A stretch of 64,000 nucleotides of DNA, taken from the NCBI RefSeq assembly GCF_001545035.1, contig NZ_FCOJ02000003.1, positions 1-64,000 on the forward strand, read 5' to 3'. The notes beneath the pieces were generated by a model. It had not been told where the DNA came from, did no database searches, and saw only the letters and a program-made list of their open reading frames with translations. The position numbers were made by a program, and so were the translations under genes. The stretch's first letter is position 1. The number at the start of each line of letters is the position of its first letter. This stretch comes from Caballeronia glebae (GTDB lineage: Bacteria > Pseudomonadota > Gammaproteobacteria > Burkholderiales > Burkholderiaceae). Positions 17,213 through 26,049 of this stretch are shown piece by piece.

Positions 17213-18496
17213 ATGAATTGGTACCGTGAGATTTCGAAGTCGGAAAGACGCACGCTATGGGGATGTTTTGGAGGCTGGGCGCTCGATGGCGTCGACACTC
17301 AGTTATTCAGTCTCGTCATTCCGACACTCATCGCGACATGGGGCATCGGTAAAGGACAAGCGGGCTTGATCGGCGGCGCGACGCTCGTCGCGGGCGCATT
17401 GGGCGGGCTCTTCGCAGGCGTGTTGTCCGATCGAATCGGACGCGTCAAAGCCTTGCAAGTGACGGTTCTCTGGTTTTCGCTTTTCACGTTTCTCAGCGCC
17501 TTCGCACAGAATTTCGAGCAGTTGCTCGTGCTCAAGTCGCTGCAGGGACTCGGCTTCGGCGGCGAATGGACGGCGGGCGCGGTATTGCTTAGCGAAACGA
17601 TTCGCGCAAAACATCGCGGCAAGGCTATGGGCATCGTGCAAAGTGCATGGGGCTTCGGCTGGGCCGGCGCGGTTCTGCTCTATACGATCGTGTTCTCGTG
17701 GATCTCGCCCGACTGGGCCTGGCGTGTGCTGTTCGCCGTCGGTCTGATCCCGGCACTGCTCGTCGTTTATATGCGCCGCAATATCGAAGAGCCGCCGCGC
17801 GAATCGAAACCCGCCGAACGGGATCACGCGCAGCCTCAGAATACTTTCGCCATCCTCGCCGGCATCTTTCATCCTTCGGTGCTGCGCACCACGATCGTCG
17901 GCGGATTGATCGGACTCGGCGCGCACGGCGGTTATCACGCCATAACCACATGGCTGCCCACTTACCTCAAGACCGAGCGGCATTTGTCTGTGCTCGGCAC
18001 GGGCGGCTATCTGGCTGTCGTGATCACGGCGTTCATCATCGGATGTTTCGTTAGTGCGTGGCTGCAAGACAAGATCGGCCGCCGCAAGAACGTGATTCTC
18101 TTCGCAATCTGCTGCGCGATCACGGTCAACATTTATGTGTTCCTTCCGATCGGCGATATCGGAATGCTCGTCCTGAGCTTTCCGCTCGGCCTCTTCTCCG
18201 CGGGCATTCCCGCGACGCTCGGCGCGCTCTTCAACGAACTCTATCCGCAAGGCGTGCGCGGCACGGGCGTCGGCTTCTGCTATAACTTCGGGCGCGTCGT
18301 ATCGGCCGTATTTCCGGTGCTCGTCGGTCACATGGGCAATTCGATGCCGATCGGACAGGCTATCGGCATCGACGCGGGCGTCGCATATGGACTCGTCGTC
18401 GTGGCCGCGTTGCTGTTGCCCGAAACGAAAGGCCGTCGCATCGCGGCCGCGCCCGATCAAACCGCTTCGAGCGAGCGCTCGCCCAAGCATGTCTGA
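17213..18496 (+). CDS. MFS transporter, aromatic acid:H+ symporter (AAHS)-like
   Basis: 427 residues with 12 predicted membrane helices. Helix 1 carries the acidic motif 'GGWALDGVDTQLFSLVIP' typical of aromatic-acid and related organic-acid symporters. The loop 2-3 motif is GVLSDRIGRVKAL, helix 4 contains 'LQGLGFGGEWTAGAVLLSE', and the central loop is short (about 185-215). It probably imports an organic or aromatic acid together with protons. The start follows a weak GGAGA 10 nt upstream. The stop overlaps the start of the next gene (ATGTCTGA), so import and the amidohydrolase are translationally coupled. Confidence 0.88.
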   Translation: MNWYREISKSERRTLWGCFGGWALDGVDTQLFSLVIPTLIATWGIGKGQAGLIGGATLVAGALGGLFAGVLSDRIGRVKALQVTVLWFSLFTFLSAFAQNFEQLLVLKSLQGLGFGGEWTAGAVLLSETIRAKHRGKAMGIVQSAWGFGWAGAVLLYTIVFSWISPDWAWRVLFAVGLIPALLVVYMRRNIEEPPRESKPAERDHAQPQNTFAILAGIFHPSVLRTTIVGGLIGLGAHGGYHAITTWLPTYLKTERHLSVLGTGGYLAVVITAFIIGCFVSAWLQDKIGRRKNVILFAICCAITVNIYVFLPIGDIGMLVLSFPLGLFSAGIPATLGALFNELYPQGVRGTGVGFCYNFGRVVSAVFPVLVGHMGNSMPIGQAIGIDAGVAYGLVVVAALLLPETKGRRIAAAPDQTASSERSPKHV

Positions 18497-19373
18497 TACA
18501 TCCATGACGCATTCACTTCATTCAACGCTCGCCGACGAGCAATGGCTCGAAACGCGCCCTGCCAGCATACAGGCGATCGACAGTCACGCGCATGTCTTCG
18601 TGCGCGGCCTGCCGCTCGCACCGCATCGTCGACATGCACCCGACTACGACGCGACACTCGATGCCTATGCGGAGCACTTGCGCGCCAGCGGCGTTTCGCA
18701 TGCCGTGCTCGTGCAGCCGAGTTTTCTGGGCACGGACAATTCATTTTTTCTCGATGTGCTGCAGCGCTTTCCGCAACGCTTTCGCGGTGTAGCCGTCATC
18801 GATCCTTCGATTAGCGACGCTGAATTGCATCGTCTCGCGGCGCTCGGTGTCGTCGGCATGCGGCTCAATCTTATCGGGCTCGCATTGCCCGATCTGCGTG
18901 AAGCGCGTTGGCAAGAGTTATTCAAGCGCATCAATGCGCTCGGCTGGCATGTCGAGATTCATCGCGATGCCGTGGATCTGCCGATGCTGATCACTCCGCT
19001 GCTAGAACAAGCCTGTACGATCGTGATCGATCATTTCGGCCGTCCCGATCCCGCATTCGGCGCGGACGATCCGGGCTTTCGCTATCTTCTGACGACGGCG
19101 CGAAGCGGTCGCGTGTGGGTCAAGCTATCCGCGGCTTACCGCAGCATGCACGGCGAAAGCGGCACACCGCTCGGCCAAACGCTCACATCCGCCTTGCTCG
19201 ACTCATTCGGCGCCGCGCGGCTCGTGTGGGGCAGCGACTGGCCGCATACGCAACATCAAAGCCTGATCGACTACGGCGCTTCGCGCGACGCGCTCGACCG
19301 CTGGATTCCGGACGCATCGCTGCGTACCATCGTGTTGCGCGATTCGGCGCGCGCCCTGTTCCGCTTCGCGTGA
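18489..19373 (+). CDS. Amidohydrolase-2 family hydrolase, 2-pyrone-4,6-dicarboxylate lactonase-like
   Basis: 294 residues with a TIM-barrel metal-dependent hydrolase pattern. The N-terminal metal motif is 'DSHAHVF', the central strand His is in 'WHVEIHRDA', the next in 'IVIDHFGRPDP', and the C-terminal catalytic Asp is in 'LVWGSDWPHTQH'. The arrangement and length fit the LigI/PDC hydrolase group, which opens lactone rings of aromatic breakdown products. It is coupled by an 8-bp overlap to the transporter upstream, so it probably acts on the imported compound or its product. The exact substrate is not readable from the sequence. ATG 18504 is an alternative start. Confidence 0.82.
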   Translation: MSDTSMTHSLHSTLADEQWLETRPASIQAIDSHAHVFVRGLPLAPHRRHAPDYDATLDAYAEHLRASGVSHAVLVQPSFLGTDNSFFLDVLQRFPQRFRGVAVIDPSISDAELHRLAALGVVGMRLNLIGLALPDLREARWQELFKRINALGWHVEIHRDAVDLPMLITPLLEQACTIVIDHFGRPDPAFGADDPGFRYLLTTARSGRVWVKLSAAYRSMHGESGTPLGQTLTSALLDSFGAARLVWGSDWPHTQHQSLIDYGASRDALDRWIPDASLRTIVLRDSARALFRFA

Positions 19374-19470
19374 CGTTCGCGCGAGCGCCGATGCGCATCG
19401 CGCGTTAGCATTGCAGACGCCGGCGCATGAGTCGACGCCGAGCACGAACTCTCTTTCCGGAACCGAAGCC

Positions 19471-20352
19471 ATGACCACTTCCTCTTCCCGCCGCCGTGCC
19501 GCCTTTCGCGAACGGGTGAACGCGCGCAGCGGCCTGCTCCTGCCCGGCGCGTTCAATGCAATGAGCGCGCGCGTCGCCGCCGATCTCGGCTTCGAGGCGA
19601 TCTACATCACCGGCGCGGGCGTGACGAACATGTCGCTCGGCATGCCGGATCTCGGCTTCATGGGCCTCGCGGAAATCGCGGAGCATACGTCGCGCATTCG
19701 CGATGCAGTGGACCTGCCGCTTATCGTCGATGCGGACACGGGCTTCGGCAATGCGCTCAACGTGCGTCATACGGTACGCACGCTGGAGCGCGCGGGCGCC
19801 GATGCGATTCAACTCGAAGATCAGGTTATGCCGAAGAAATGCGGCCATTTCGCGGGCAAAGCCGTGATCTCGACGAACGAAATGGTAGGCAAGATACGCG
19901 CGGCGGCGGATGCCCGCGAAGACGATAACTTTCAGATCATCGCGCGCACCGATGCGTGCGCGGTAGAAGGCTTCGATGCCGCGATCGAGCGCGCGCGCGC
20001 ATTCGTCGAAGCGGGAGCGGACATTCTCTTCGTCGAAGCTATCGAAACGCCGGAGCAGATCGCATCGTTGCCGAAGCTGCTCGATGCGCCGCAATTGATC
20101 AACATCGTGATCGGCGGCAAGACGCCGGTTACGGATCGGGCGGATCTCGAACGCCTGGGCTTCAGCCTCGTGCTCTATGCCAATGCCGCATTGCAAAGCG
20201 CCGTGCGCGGCATGCAGACCGCGCTCGGCGCATTGAAATCGCAGGGACGGCTCGACGAAGATCCCGCTGTCGTCGCGCCGTTCGCCGAGCGCCAACGGCT
20301 CGTGAACAAGCCGCTCTTCGATGAACTCGACCGCAAATACGCGGCGGACTGA
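19471..20352 (+). CDS. Isocitrate lyase/PEP mutase superfamily carbon-carbon lyase
   Basis: A 293-residue TIM-barrel enzyme. 'DADTGFG' (about 87-93) binds the metal and substrate. The flexible gating loop 'KKCGHF' (Cys124) matches the isocitrate-lyase-family active-site signature rather than that of PEP mutase, which lacks this Cys, so a lyase acting on a 2-hydroxy or 2-methyl dicarboxylate (for example 2-methylisocitrate, dimethylmalate or oxaloacetate type) is likely. 'IQLEDQVMPKKCGH' and 'IIARTDACAVEGFDAAIERA' are family blocks. The gene lies 98 bp after the amidohydrolase on the same strand and ends at a strong hairpin. The specific substrate is an inference gap. Confidence 0.85.
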   Translation: MTTSSSRRRAAFRERVNARSGLLLPGAFNAMSARVAADLGFEAIYITGAGVTNMSLGMPDLGFMGLAEIAEHTSRIRDAVDLPLIVDADTGFGNALNVRHTVRTLERAGADAIQLEDQVMPKKCGHFAGKAVISTNEMVGKIRAAADAREDDNFQIIARTDACAVEGFDAAIERARAFVEAGADILFVEAIETPEQIASLPKLLDAPQLINIVIGGKTPVTDRADLERLGFSLVLYANAALQSAVRGMQTALGALKSQGRLDEDPAVVAPFAERQRLVNKPLFDELDRKYAAD

Positions 20353-20359
20353 ATGCATA

Positions 20360-20391
20360 GCCTGAAGCGGCCATAAAGGACCGCTTCAGGC
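20360..20391. terminator. Bidirectional terminator-like hairpin
   Basis: A perfect 11-bp stem (gcctgaagcgg/ccgcttcaggc) with a 10-nt loop, located between the convergent lyase and DUF4148 genes. It lacks a strong T tract on either strand. Confidence 0.6.
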
Positions 20392-20400
20392 ATTCACGCC

Positions 20401-20700
20401 TTATCGCGAGTACATTGCGTTCCAGTCCGATTGCGACACGCGCGCGCCGCCCGATTGCGATGCGCCGTTAGCCGCGCCGCCATAAGCCGTCGCGCCATCG
20501 CGTGCGGCGAGCTTCGCCTCGGCCGCCTGAATCGCTTCGGGGTAGTGCGTCTGATCGCCGTCGCCCACGTGATAACCGACGCTATGCAATGCGTCGAGTT
20601 CCGCACGTACCTGAGCGCGCGTGATCTGGCTTTGCGCGAACGAAGCGACGGGAATGACGAGAGCGGTGGCGACGAGTGCTGCGCGAATGATCGACTTCAT
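20401..20700 (-). CDS. DUF4148 small periplasmic protein
   Basis: 99 residues with a signal peptide (MKSIIRAALVATALVIPVASFAQ, cleavage about residue 22) and the family pattern 'ITRAQVRAELDALHSVGY..GDGDQTHYPEAIQAAEAKL'. This is the DUF4148 family, abundant in Burkholderia and relatives. No molecular function is known. Expression is often reported under stress for family members, but nothing here shows regulation. It is monocistronic, with a 270-bp upstream region. Confidence 0.88.
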   Translation of the reverse strand: MKSIIRAALVATALVIPVASFAQSQITRAQVRAELDALHSVGYHVGDGDQTHYPEAIQAAEAKLAARDGATAYGGAANGASQSGGARVSQSDWNAMYSR

Positions 20701-20970
20701 GATGAAACTCCAGTGTTATGAGGTGCCCGGCTTCGAACACAGTGCCGTTCGAAGCAGTGAGAGCAGTTTATGACGCTAGATGTCTCGGGTTAACCCCTAA
20801 CGCGAGAAAGCACTCTTCTCTGAAACGTGCGGAATCGCCGGACGATTCGACGGCGCAAGCCATGGCGCTAGTTGCGTCCAGGAATTTGCTATGCTGGCCG
20901 CCAGACTGAACGCAAATGCGCATTGCGTTCGCCTCATGGCGCAAAGCGCCTTCAAACACTGGAGATACAG

Positions 20971-21264
20971 ATGGCAAAAGGTTATTGGATCAGCGTGTAC
21001 AAGACGATCATGAAGCCCGAGCAGGCTGCGGAATACGCGAAGATCGCGACGCAAGCTATCGCGGAAGGCGGCGGCCGTCCGCTCGTGCGCGGCGTGGCAT
21101 CGATGGTGCAAGGCGAAGGCGCGCTCGAACGCACCGTGGTTATCGAATACGATTCGCTCGATGCAGCCGTCGCCGCTTATAACAGCGCGACGTATCAACG
21201 CGCGCTGGAAGTGCTGGGCGACTCGGTCGTGCGCGATTTCCGCATCGTCGAAGGCGTCGCTTAA
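20971..21264 (+). CDS. DUF1330 family protein
   Basis: 97 residues. The fold is a dimeric alpha/beta barrel: 'GYWISVYKTIMKPEQAAEYAKIATQAI' strand-helix, 'GGRPLVRGVASMVQGEGALERTVVIEYDSLDAAVAAYNSATYQRALEVLGDSVVRDFRIVEG'. The last part matches the DUF1330 consensus 'vieFpsleaaraWy.speYq.....r......d..ive'. No catalytic residue is established. GGAGA 5 nt before the ATG supports the start. It lies in the catabolic region and probably handles a small metabolite, but this is inferred only from context. Confidence 0.88.
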   Translation: MAKGYWISVYKTIMKPEQAAEYAKIATQAIAEGGGRPLVRGVASMVQGEGALERTVVIEYDSLDAAVAAYNSATYQRALEVLGDSVVRDFRIVEGVA

Positions 21265-21296
21265 TACTGCGCTCTATCGGCCGATGTTCGCGGCGC

Positions 21297-22019
21297 TCAT
21301 GCGCCCACGGCATCGGCCAGTTCGTTCATGTCGCCGGCAACGACATCCCAATCGCTCTCGGCTTTCAAATCGACAGTTTGACCGAGGCCGCGCTCATACG
21401 GACGGGCGATGAACGCCGTGCGCAAACCGCAGTTTCTTGCGGCCGCGAGATCGTCGTTATGCGCGGCAACGAGACATACTTCCTGCGGCGTCAGCATCAA
21501 CACTTCGGCCGTGCGCAAATACGCTCGCGGATCGGGCTTGTAAATCTGGGCGATCTCCGCGCCGAGAATCGCATCCCACGGCAGACCGGCGCGCTTCGCC
21601 ATATCCACCATCAGCCTTATGTTGCCGTTCGAAAGCGGCGCGATGATATGGCGCGTCTTGAGTCGTTGCAGGCCCGCTATCGAATCCGGCCACGGATCGA
21701 GCCGATGCCACGCGAGGTTCAGTTCGTCGAGCGCTTCGGCAGGCACCGCGTTCGGATCGATGCCGAACTCCGGCAGCACGTCGAGCAGATTTTCGCGGTG
21801 CAGCACATCGAGCCGCACGAATGGTCGCTCGCCGCTGATCACCTTGCGCATCGCGGGCACGTAGCGGCTCCGCCATGCATCGGCGAACGCGTCGGGCCGC
21901 GCGTGCGTTGCACCGTAGCGTCGAAGAAACGGCGTCGCCTCGCGTGCGACGCCGCCGCGCCAGTCCACTACCGTGCCGAATACATCGAAAACGAATGCCT
22001 TCACGTGGAGCAGTGTCAC
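21297..22019 (-). CDS. Haloacid dehalogenase type II (HAD superfamily)
   Basis: 240 residues. HAD motif I is 'FVFDVFGTVVDW' (nucleophile Asp12), motif II 'PLSNGNIRLM', the conserved Lys is in 'YKPDPRAY', and motif III is 'VAAHNDDLAAARN'. 'LNLAWHRLDPWPDS' is the type II haloacid dehalogenase cap region, and the family enzymes hydrolyse L-2-haloacids to hydroxy acids. Many members annotated this way have not been tested on haloacids. It is convergent with DUF1330 and divergent from the SDR gene at 22202. Confidence 0.88.
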   Translation of the reverse strand: MTLLHVKAFVFDVFGTVVDWRGGVAREATPFLRRYGATHARPDAFADAWRSRYVPAMRKVISGERPFVRLDVLHRENLLDVLPEFGIDPNAVPAEALDELNLAWHRLDPWPDSIAGLQRLKTRHIIAPLSNGNIRLMVDMAKRAGLPWDAILGAEIAQIYKPDPRAYLRTAEVLMLTPQEVCLVAAHNDDLAAARNCGLRTAFIARPYERGLGQTVDLKAESDWDVVAGDMNELADAVGA

Positions 22020-22201
22020 GTCGTTTCTCCGGTTGATTCATTCTTCTGATCGATTCACCGCGGCGCATTTGTTCCTCGCACGCAAGACTGATTGTCCATC
22101 GCGGGTGTACGCAACGAATCACGAAAGGCCTAGATTACGAGCCATCGGAGCCGTCGGTCCGATCCGCAACAGGCCCACATCGACATCTATCGAGGTTCAT
22201 C

Positions 22202-22912
22202 ATGAGCAACGCAAACAAAGTCGCTATCGTTACCGGTGCATCGCAGGGCATCGGCGCTGAAATCGTCAAGGCTTTCCGCGCGCAAGGTTATCGCGTCGTC
22301 GCGACCGCCCGTTCGATACAACAGCCGGACGATCCGAATGTAGTAACGGTCGCAGGCGATATCGGCGATCGCAGCACCGCACAGCGCGCAGTCGAAGCCG
22401 CGATCGCGAAATTCGGCCGCATCGATACGCTCGTTAACAATGCGGGCATCTTCATCGCCAAGCCTTTCACGCAATATACGCAGGAAGACTTTGACGCGTT
22501 CCTGAACGTGAACGTGAACGGATTCTTCCATATCACGCAGTTGGCTATCGCGCAGATGGAGAAGAACAGGAGCGGTCACGTCGTCAACATTACAACGACG
22601 CTCGTCGATCATGCGATAAGCGGCGTACCTTCGGTGCTGGCATCGCTCACCAAGGGCGGTCTTAATGCCGCGACGAAGTCGCTTGCAATCGAATACGCGA
22701 AGTCCGGCATTCGTGTGAATGCGGTGTCGCCCGGCATCATCAAGTCGCCGATGCACGCGCCCGAAACGCACGAAGCACTCGGCGCACTGCATCCGATGGG
22801 GCGTATCGGCGAAATGAGCGACATCGCCAACGCCGTGCTGTATCTTGATTCCGCACCGTTCGTGACGGGCGAGATCCTGCACGTCGACGGCGGTCAAAGC
22901 GCGGGACATTGA
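22202..22912 (+). CDS. SDR-family protein lacking the catalytic Tyr
   Basis: 236 residues with a classical SDR fold: TGASQGIG cofactor loop (11-18), 'AGDIGD' and NNAGIF (79-84). The Lys of the active site is present (K151 in SLTKGG), but the residue four positions earlier is Ala147 in place of the essential Tyr, and the expected Ser about 13 residues before it falls in TTTL. The DNA reads ctg-gca-tcg-ctc-acc-aag here, so this is not a translation artefact. 'RVNAVSPGIIKSPM' is intact. The protein may bind NAD(P) but use a different mechanism, or be non-catalytic. It is followed after 25 bp by a tautomerase. Confidence 0.88.
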   Translation: MSNANKVAIVTGASQGIGAEIVKAFRAQGYRVVATARSIQQPDDPNVVTVAGDIGDRSTAQRAVEAAIAKFGRIDTLVNNAGIFIAKPFTQYTQEDFDAFLNVNVNGFFHITQLAIAQMEKNRSGHVVNITTTLVDHAISGVPSVLASLTKGGLNAATKSLAIEYAKSGIRVNAVSPGIIKSPMHAPETHEALGALHPMGRIGEMSDIANAVLYLDSAPFVTGEILHVDGGQSAGH

Positions 22913-22937
22913 TCGATTTTTTACCAAGGAGATCGTC

Positions 22938-23174
22938 ATGCCGATCGTTACGATTCAGGTGACACGCGAAGGGAACCAGCCCGGCACGAATGCGGTTACT
23001 GCCGAGGAAAAGAAGCGGCTCATCGAGGGCGCGAGCCAGCTCTTGCTCGATGTATTGAACAAGCCGCTCGACACCACGTTCGTCGTCATTCAGGAAGTGG
23101 ACATGGAGAATTGGGGCGTGGGCGGTTTGACGGTTCCGGAATATCGGCGGCAAAAGAAGGCTAAGGCTAGTTGA
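22938..23174 (+). CDS. 4-oxalocrotonate tautomerase-like protein
   Basis: 78 residues starting MPIVTIQVTREG; after Met removal Pro1 would be the catalytic base of the tautomerase superfamily. The usual helix 'EEKKRLIEGASQLLLDVLNKP' and strand 'TTFVVIQEVDMENWGVGGLTV' follow, with the 'ENWGvGG' stretch typical of the family. AAGGAGA is 7 nt before the ATG. Co-transcribed with the atypical SDR (25-bp gap), it probably isomerises an enol or unsaturated keto acid. A strong convergent hairpin ends the unit. Confidence 0.9.
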   Translation: MPIVTIQVTREGNQPGTNAVTAEEKKRLIEGASQLLLDVLNKPLDTTFVVIQEVDMENWGVGGLTVPEYRRQKKAKAS

Positions 23175-23189
23175 CGCGCATCCATACGC

Positions 23190-23223
23190 GGATATCGCCG
23201 CATAAGAAACTGCGGCGATATCC
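23190..23223. terminator. Bidirectional terminator-like hairpin
   Basis: A perfect 13-bp stem (ggatatcgccgca/tgcggcgatatcc) with loop taagaaac, between the convergent tautomerase and trehalase genes. A strong structure without a T tract. Confidence 0.65.
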
Positions 23224-23236
23224 TCCATCGCGTTGC

Positions 23237-24886
23237 TTAATGCCCGGGCGAATAAAGATCGAGTAGCTTCAACGTCACGCCGTTCGTCCATCCGAAGCCA
23301 TCCTGCAACGGATACTCGCCACCTCCGCCGCCGCCCGTTCCATCACCCTCCACGATGTACTTTTCCACGAGCTTCTGTTGAGTGTTATAGACGTTATTCA
23401 CGTCGGCTAAAAAGCGCGTGCCGATCTGCTGCGCGAGATCGCTGCGTCCATAGCGCTTCAATCCTTGCACTGCGATCCAGTGCAACGGCGCCCAGCCATT
23501 CGGTGCGTCCCATTGCTGCGTCGTGTTGTACGTGGTCGTCGTGAGTCCGCCCGGTTTGAGCAGAATCGCCTCGACGGTTTCCGCGGTCTTGTGCGCGCGC
23601 TCGGGCCACGCCGCGTTCGCGAAGAGCGGATAAAGCATCGCCGCCGATGGATTGTTGCGCGGTTGACCGAGCTTCCAGTCGTAGTCGCCGTAATATCCGT
23701 TCTTGTTCCAGAGATACTTGTTGATGGCGATCGCGCGCTTGGCTGCACGCCCTACGAATTCGCCGACGCAACCGAAATCGCGCGCCTCGCCGCACCCGAT
23801 CGCGATCGTCGTTTCGAGGTGGAACATCAGGCTATTCAGATCGACGGGAATGATCGATGTCGTGCGGATCGTCGCGAGTGTCATGTTGTCGCCGAACCAG
23901 CGCGAGCTGAAGTCCCAACCGCTTTCGGCCGCCGCGCGCAGGTCGCGATACACCTCGTTAGCCGGACGGTTCGTGACCAGCTTGGCAGTGGCTACGTCTT
24001 CCGAATAAGATTCGTCGCGCGGCGTGTCGCGCTCGTCCCAATAGCGATTGAGCACGGTCTTGTCCTGCAGCATCACGACGTTGCGCACCGCGCCGCCCGG
24101 CTGCAGCGTATTCGCCCCCTGCATCCAGTAGTTATATTCACGACGTAATTGCGGCAAATACTTCTGATAGACACGCCCGCCTTCCTTGTGCGCAGCAAGT
24201 TCGACCATATAGGAAAAGAACGGCGGCTGCGAGCGGCTCACATAGTACGTGCGATTGCCGTTTGGAATATGCCCGATCGTATCGATCAGATACGCGAAGT
24301 TATCGAGCATGTCGTCGACGAGATCTTCGCGGCCTGCTTCCTGAAGACCGAGCATCGTGAAATAGGTGTCCCAGTAATAGCCTTCCCGAAAGCGTCCGCC
24401 CGGCACGACGTATTGCTTGGGCATAGGAATCAGGGAGCTATTGGCTGGCACATTGGCGGTCGTCGTCAGACGCGTGAGTTCGGGCCAAAGCCAGTCGATA
24501 TGTTCGCGCAGCGACTGATTCGGCGGCGGCGTGATGACCTGATCGGTCGGAGGCGTGAAGTATTGCCCGACGAACGTCGCAAGCGAGAAGCCCGGCACCG
24601 ACATCTGCTGATGGTAGGCCTGCACGATCTGCGCGGGATCTATCTTGGGTACGGCATCGACGAAAGTCTTTTGATCCGGATAAATGCCCTGCGTCTGCAC
24701 GGCGACGAAAAGGTCGCCGTATAACTCGCTGGGCGGAGGCAGAAGCGTATAGCCGGTTTGTGCGTCGGCATAGGCGAGATTGGCTGCCGCGCCCATGACG
24801 AGCCAGGCGCATAGCATTCCGCGTGCCCTGAACTTGAAACGCCGCGACGCGTCGTGCGCCGCTCGATGCGATAACAGTGCGATCAT
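23237..24886 (-). CDS. treA: Periplasmic trehalase (GH37)
   Basis: 549 residues. An N-terminal signal region (basic 'RRFKFRAR', hydrophobic '[18 protein letters not shown]') indicates export. Both trehalase signatures are present: '[15 protein letters not shown]' (about residue 165) and '[10 protein letters not shown]' (about 455), and the C-terminus has the Gly-rich '[20 protein letters not shown]' region. It hydrolyses trehalose to two glucose molecules. AAGGAG lies 5 nt before the ATG at 24886, which is better than the GTG at 24892. It is monocistronic; no trehalose synthesis genes lie nearby. Confidence 0.95.
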   Translation of the reverse strand: MIALLSHRAAHDASRRFKFRARGMLCAWLVMGAAANLAYADAQTGYTLLPPPSELYGDLFVAVQTQGIYPDQKTFVDAVPKIDPAQIVQAYHQQMSVPGFSLATFVGQYFTPPTDQVITPPPNQSLREHIDWLWPELTRLTTTANVPANSSLIPMPKQYVVPGGRFREGYYWDTYFTMLGLQEAGREDLVDDMLDNFAYLIDTIGHIPNGNRTYYVSRSQPPFFSYMVELAAHKEGGRVYQKYLPQLRREYNYWMQGANTLQPGGAVRNVVMLQDKTVLNRYWDERDTPRDESYSEDVATAKLVTNRPANEVYRDLRAAAESGWDFSSRWFGDNMTLATIRTTSIIPVDLNSLMFHLETTIAIGCGEARDFGCVGEFVGRAAKRAIAINKYLWNKNGYYGDYDWKLGQPRNNPSAAMLYPLFANAAWPERAHKTAETVEAILLKPGGLTTTTYNTTQQWDAPNGWAPLHWIAVQGLKRYGRSDLAQQIGTRFLADVNNVYNTQQKLVEKYIVEGDGTGGGGGGEYPLQDGFGWTNGVTLKLLDLYSPGH

Positions 24887-25019
24887 GCTCACTCCTTCGA
24901 AGGGTGATTGAACCGGACTGGTCTCGCTCGGGCCGTTGTTGTTTTGATTGATTCACAGCACGGCGAAGCATCGCACGCTTGTACGACGGTGGCAACCCTC
25001 GAACACCAGAGTGAACAGG

Positions 25020-25913
25020 TTATTGAATGGCCAGCGCCTTGTGCGCTTCGGCCTGAAATTGCGTGGGCGTGACGCCGGTCTGCTTGCGAAAATAGCGGCT
25101 GAAATACGCGATATCGTCAAAGCCCAATCCATGCGCGATCTGCTTGACCGACATGTTCGAATACACGAGATCGCGCTGTGCCTCCCGCACCAGATGCTCG
25201 TTGATCATGGCAAGCGGTGAACTCGATATCTCTTCGCGGCAAATGCGCCCGAGTTGCGTGACCGTCATGCCGAGCTTCTGCGCATAAAAATCCACGGGTT
25301 GATGCTCGCGAAAATGCGCGGCCACCAGTTCCCTGAAGCGCTTGATCTGTTGCGCGCGCCTTTCCGTCGATGCGACACTCGGCGCCGATGCGCTCTCGCA
25401 AAGGCGAGCGACATGTACGAAAAGTGCGATCAATAGCGACATGCCCGCCGCCATGTGTCCGCGATTCGTCGCGCGAAATTCCTTCTCCAGCAATTCGACG
25501 ATCGGCATGAACGCGCTTTCCTTCACGGACTGGGCACTCATTCGCGAGACGCCCGCACGTTGCAGCACGGGAATGAGACCCGGCGCGGTGATCGACGCCA
25601 GGGCTTCGATCGACCTTTGCGCGACGGTCACGACGAGACCATCGACGTTCGGCGCGAAGTTGAATCCATGCACCGTTTGCGCTGGCAGCATGATCACGCA
25701 CGGCGGCACGATATCGATCATGCTGTTCTCGATCAGCACCTGCCCCGCGCCGCCCCGAATGTACAGAAATTGCAAGAGCGCGTCATGGCGATGAGCATCG
25801 ATGTGCCAGTCGTTCGGCGCGCTGCGCTCGACGATCCATTCGAAGTTGAACGCGTCATACCACGGCGGACGCGCCGATTCCCCGTACAGGCTGTAGTTAG
25901 GGATTTTCCTCAT
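25020..25913 (-). CDS. AraC-family regulator of the downstream catabolic unit
   Basis: 297 residues. An N-terminal cupin-like domain (about 25-105: 'WHIDAHRHDALLQFLYIRGGAGQVLIENS') should bind the effector, and the C-terminal AraC double HTH (about 195-290) contains 'FYAQKLGMTVTQLGRICREEIS' and 'SVKQIAHGLGFDDIAYFSRYFRKQTGVTPTQF'. The pattern resembles PobR/HpaA-type activators of aromatic catabolism. GGAGA 8 nt before ATG 25913 supports this start. It is divergent from the SDR gene at 26050 across a 136-bp gap, so it is the likely regulator of the 26.0-30.5 kb unit. Confidence 0.9.
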   Translation of the reverse strand: MRKIPNYSLYGESARPPWYDAFNFEWIVERSAPNDWHIDAHRHDALLQFLYIRGGAGQVLIENSMIDIVPPCVIMLPAQTVHGFNFAPNVDGLVVTVAQRSIEALASITAPGLIPVLQRAGVSRMSAQSVKESAFMPIVELLEKEFRATNRGHMAAGMSLLIALFVHVARLCESASAPSVASTERRAQQIKRFRELVAAHFREHQPVDFYAQKLGMTVTQLGRICREEISSSPLAMINEHLVREAQRDLVYSNMSVKQIAHGLGFDDIAYFSRYFRKQTGVTPTQFQAEAHKALAIQ

Positions 25914-26049
25914 ATCACGCGTCTCCTGATGCACAAATTGTCCTGTCGTCTGCCGCCTTTGTCCAATCTTTCGTGCATGGCCGTGAATATACTTTTTTCA
26001 CGGGCAAGGCTATCGGCGCCTTCGCATCGAATGGACTCAGGAGACAAGG

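Noticed and set aside
20872..20970. Longer N-terminus for the DUF1330 protein
   Set aside because: The extension has non-family composition, and the ATG at 20971 has a good GGAGA ribosome site and matches the family start.
23237..23400. CRISPR-like or simple tandem repeats
   Set aside because: No regularly spaced direct repeats of CRISPR length were found here or elsewhere; the Gly-rich codons here belong to the trehalase C-terminus.
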